The notes beneath the pieces are model-generated. The model saw only the letters and a program-made list of their open reading frames with translations, was not told where the DNA came from and made no database searches. A stretch of 24,606 bases of DNA from contig JBBITW010000036.1 of the NCBI GenBank assembly GCA_037440525.1, positions 1 to 24,606 on the forward strand, read 5' to 3'. Position 1 is the first letter of the stretch. Every line of letters starts with the position of its first letter. Positions 23,607 to 24,606 of this stretch are shown here, piece by piece. The stretch is from JBBITW01 sp037440525 (GTDB lineage Bacteria; Desulfobacterota; BSN033; UBA1163). The position numbers and the translations under genes were made by a program.

Positions 23607-24061
23607 GAAAAATGAAACAATTGCAGGATTTTCTTAAGAAACATCCAATTATAGGATTGGATACCTCAATCTTTATCTATCACCTCGGAGACCATCCTCT
23701 TTATTCTCCTCTTACAGAAATTATCTTTAATGCCTTAGAAAATGGGCAAAACAAAGGTATTACATCATACCTGACATTGATGGAAATACTTGTCAAACCT
23801 AAAACGGAAGGGCTTTTAAATGTTGCTAATGATTATGAGTACTATTTAACTACCTTTCCAAACTTAACTTTTTACGAAATGGGGTTAGAAATTGCACGAA
23901 AAGGTTCTGACCTGAGAGCATCGGAAAAAATTAAAACTCCTGACGCCATCCAGCTTGCCACATCTATGATTTTTGGTGCAACTGCCTTTTTGACCAATGA
24001 CAGGATCTTTGAACGGGTTAAAAAAATAGATATCCTTATTCTCGACAAATTAATTAAATAG
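23603..24061 (+). CDS. vapC: PIN-domain ribonuclease toxin VapC
   Basis: A PIN-domain endoribonuclease of about 152 residues. The acidic metal-binding set is complete: Asp20 in GLDTSIFIY, Glu61 in TLMEILVKP, Asp114 in KTPDAIQLAT and Asp133 in LTNDRIFE. Toxins of this family cut tRNA or rRNA when the antitoxin is lost; the target is unknown. I choose the GTG at 23603, which overlaps the vapB stop by 4 bp (GTGA) and has AGGGA six bases upstream; a TTG at 23600 is also possible. Confidence 0.88.
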   Translation: MRKMKQLQDFLKKHPIIGLDTSIFIYHLGDHPLYSPLTEIIFNALENGQNKGITSYLTLMEILVKPKTEGLLNVANDYEYYLTTFPNLTFYEMGLEIARKGSDLRASEKIKTPDAIQLATSMIFGATAFLTNDRIFERVKKIDILILDKLIK

Positions 24062-24062
24062 G

Positions 24063-24083
24063 ATTTATCCATTCAGGATAAAT
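24063..24083 (+). terminator. Weak hairpin downstream of vapC
   Basis: ATTTATCC (24063-24070) and GGATAAAT (24076-24083) form a perfect 8-bp stem with an ATTCA loop right after the vapC stop. The following TTTCTCC is a poor T-run, so termination strength is doubtful. Confidence 0.35.
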
Positions 24084-24143
24084 TTCTCCTTCACTCTTTC
24101 CCTTCCATAAGTGAAAAAACCTGAAAAACATAAAAAAATTCTT

Positions 24144-24445
24144 CTGAGATTGCCACACCCTGCGGGCTCGCAATGACAAATCACTTTATTTCCACCTCGT
24201 AACCCCTCCTTTTCCTCCCTTAGTGTAAGGAGAGGGTAGGTGGGGTTAATTGAAGAGCCTCAAATGACAACTAACCTACTGTCATTCCAAGTTTTTCTCC
24301 TCTGTCATTCCGAGCCTTTTTACTCTGTCATTCCACTCCCCTCCTGTCATTCCGAGCGGAGCGAGGAATCTTGTTTTTAGATTTCTCATATTCATTCGAA
24401 ATGACAGGGAGGGCCGATTTCTCACATTCGTTCGAAATGACAACT
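24144..24445. repeat. Cluster of TGTCATTCCGAG-type short interspersed repeats
   Basis: No gene is seen. A GAGATTGCCACACC...CTCGCAATGACA unit lies at 24146-24178. TGTCATTCC occurs at 24280, 24303, 24326 and 24345, twice extended to TGTCATTCCGAG, and the last continues as GCGGAGCGAGGAATCTT. Inverted partners ending in GAAATGACA follow at about 24398-24406 and 24434-24442, so the units can fold into long hairpins. The family matches widespread bacterial short repeats with TGTCATT ends. The same 12-mer appears inverted at 1-35. A reading frame across this cluster on the minus strand is repeat sequence only. Confidence 0.8.
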
Positions 24446-24533
24446 GAAGGTAGATGGGGAAGGCCTTCATTCTTTACTTAACAGATTCTTTTATACTAAC
24501 TTTTGAAGTTATGTCAATTTTGAAGTCTGAGCC

Positions 24534-24606
24534 CTCTGAAAAAGTATTCGGAACGAATCTTATAGACTGGGGAGGTGGGATGGAAAAGCCTTCGAGCGGA
24601 TACCTC
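24534..24606 (+). repeat. Palindromic interspersed element (copy B, cut by the window end)
   Basis: This stretch shares CTGGGGAGGTGGG-type core, the GAAAAAGTATT lead-in and a CCTTCGA segment with copy A at 21732-21838. CTCTGAAAAAGT (24534-24545) is the exact reverse complement of the right end of copy A. Only the left part is visible. Confidence 0.7.

Noticed and set aside
24282..24470. Minus-strand reading frame of 62 residues near the window end
   Set aside because: It is a translation of the TGTCATTCCGAG repeats (recurring Phe-Arg-Asn type text), not a gene.
1..24606. tRNA, rRNA, prophage or attachment sites
   Set aside because: I looked for tRNA-like cloverleaf arms, conserved rRNA segments and integrase or phage genes and saw none; the only mobile traces are short repeats and one transposon remnant.

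Overview
The window looks like a stretch of chromosome from a Gram-negative bacterium of moderate to low GC. LpxK and WaaA (lipid A and Kdo steps), an Mla/MCE lipid transporter and a TonB-dependent receptor all point to an outer membrane with lipopolysaccharide. The gene mix and repeat style suggest a Desulfobacterota- or Nitrospirota-like lineage, but I cannot place it firmly from sequence alone.

Layout. (1) 1-156: short interspersed repeats. (2) 157-2688, minus: a large GH57/DUF3536 glycoside hydrolase with its own promoter. (3) 2878-3161: a decayed insertion remnant with perfect 25-bp inverted ends and the tail of a REP-associated (Y1-type) transposase. (4) 3301-8266, plus: a cobalamin riboswitch with intrinsic terminator, then btuB, cobU, cobS and cobT, a B12 uptake and nucleotide-loop-assembly unit. 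Three tandem hairpin repeats lie between cobS and cobT. (5) 8346-14627, plus: a promoter, an SDR oxidoreductase, a GAF-PP2C phosphatase (RsbU type), an RsbW-type kinase, a STAS protein, MlaE, MlaF, MlaD and a transport lipoprotein. Apart from the 69-bp gap after the SDR gene, the genes are 1-3 bp apart or overlap. (6) 14840-15498, plus: a small two-gene cassette resembling a TumE-family (DUF6516) toxin-antitoxin pair. (7) 23140-15568, minus: waaA, lpxK, then leuA-leuC-leuD-flavin reductase-asd. (8) 23373-24061, plus: a vapBC toxin-antitoxin pair. (9) 24062-24606: a cluster of short interspersed repeats plus a partial copy of a palindromic element also found between waaA and lpxK.

How the genes work together. 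B12 shortage should open the riboswitch so that corrinoid is imported by BtuB and the lower ligand attached by CobU, CobS and CobT. The leu genes make 2-isopropylmalate and isomerise it, but leuB is absent and a flavin reductase sits where it might be expected; asd serves the aspartate family. The most interesting unit is the Rsb-type phosphatase/kinase/STAS partner switch directly joined to an Mla lipid transporter. Its STAS protein could act as RsbV, as MlaB, or as both, which would put lipid transport under a phosphorylation switch. I see no tRNA, rRNA, CRISPR array, prophage or complete transposon.
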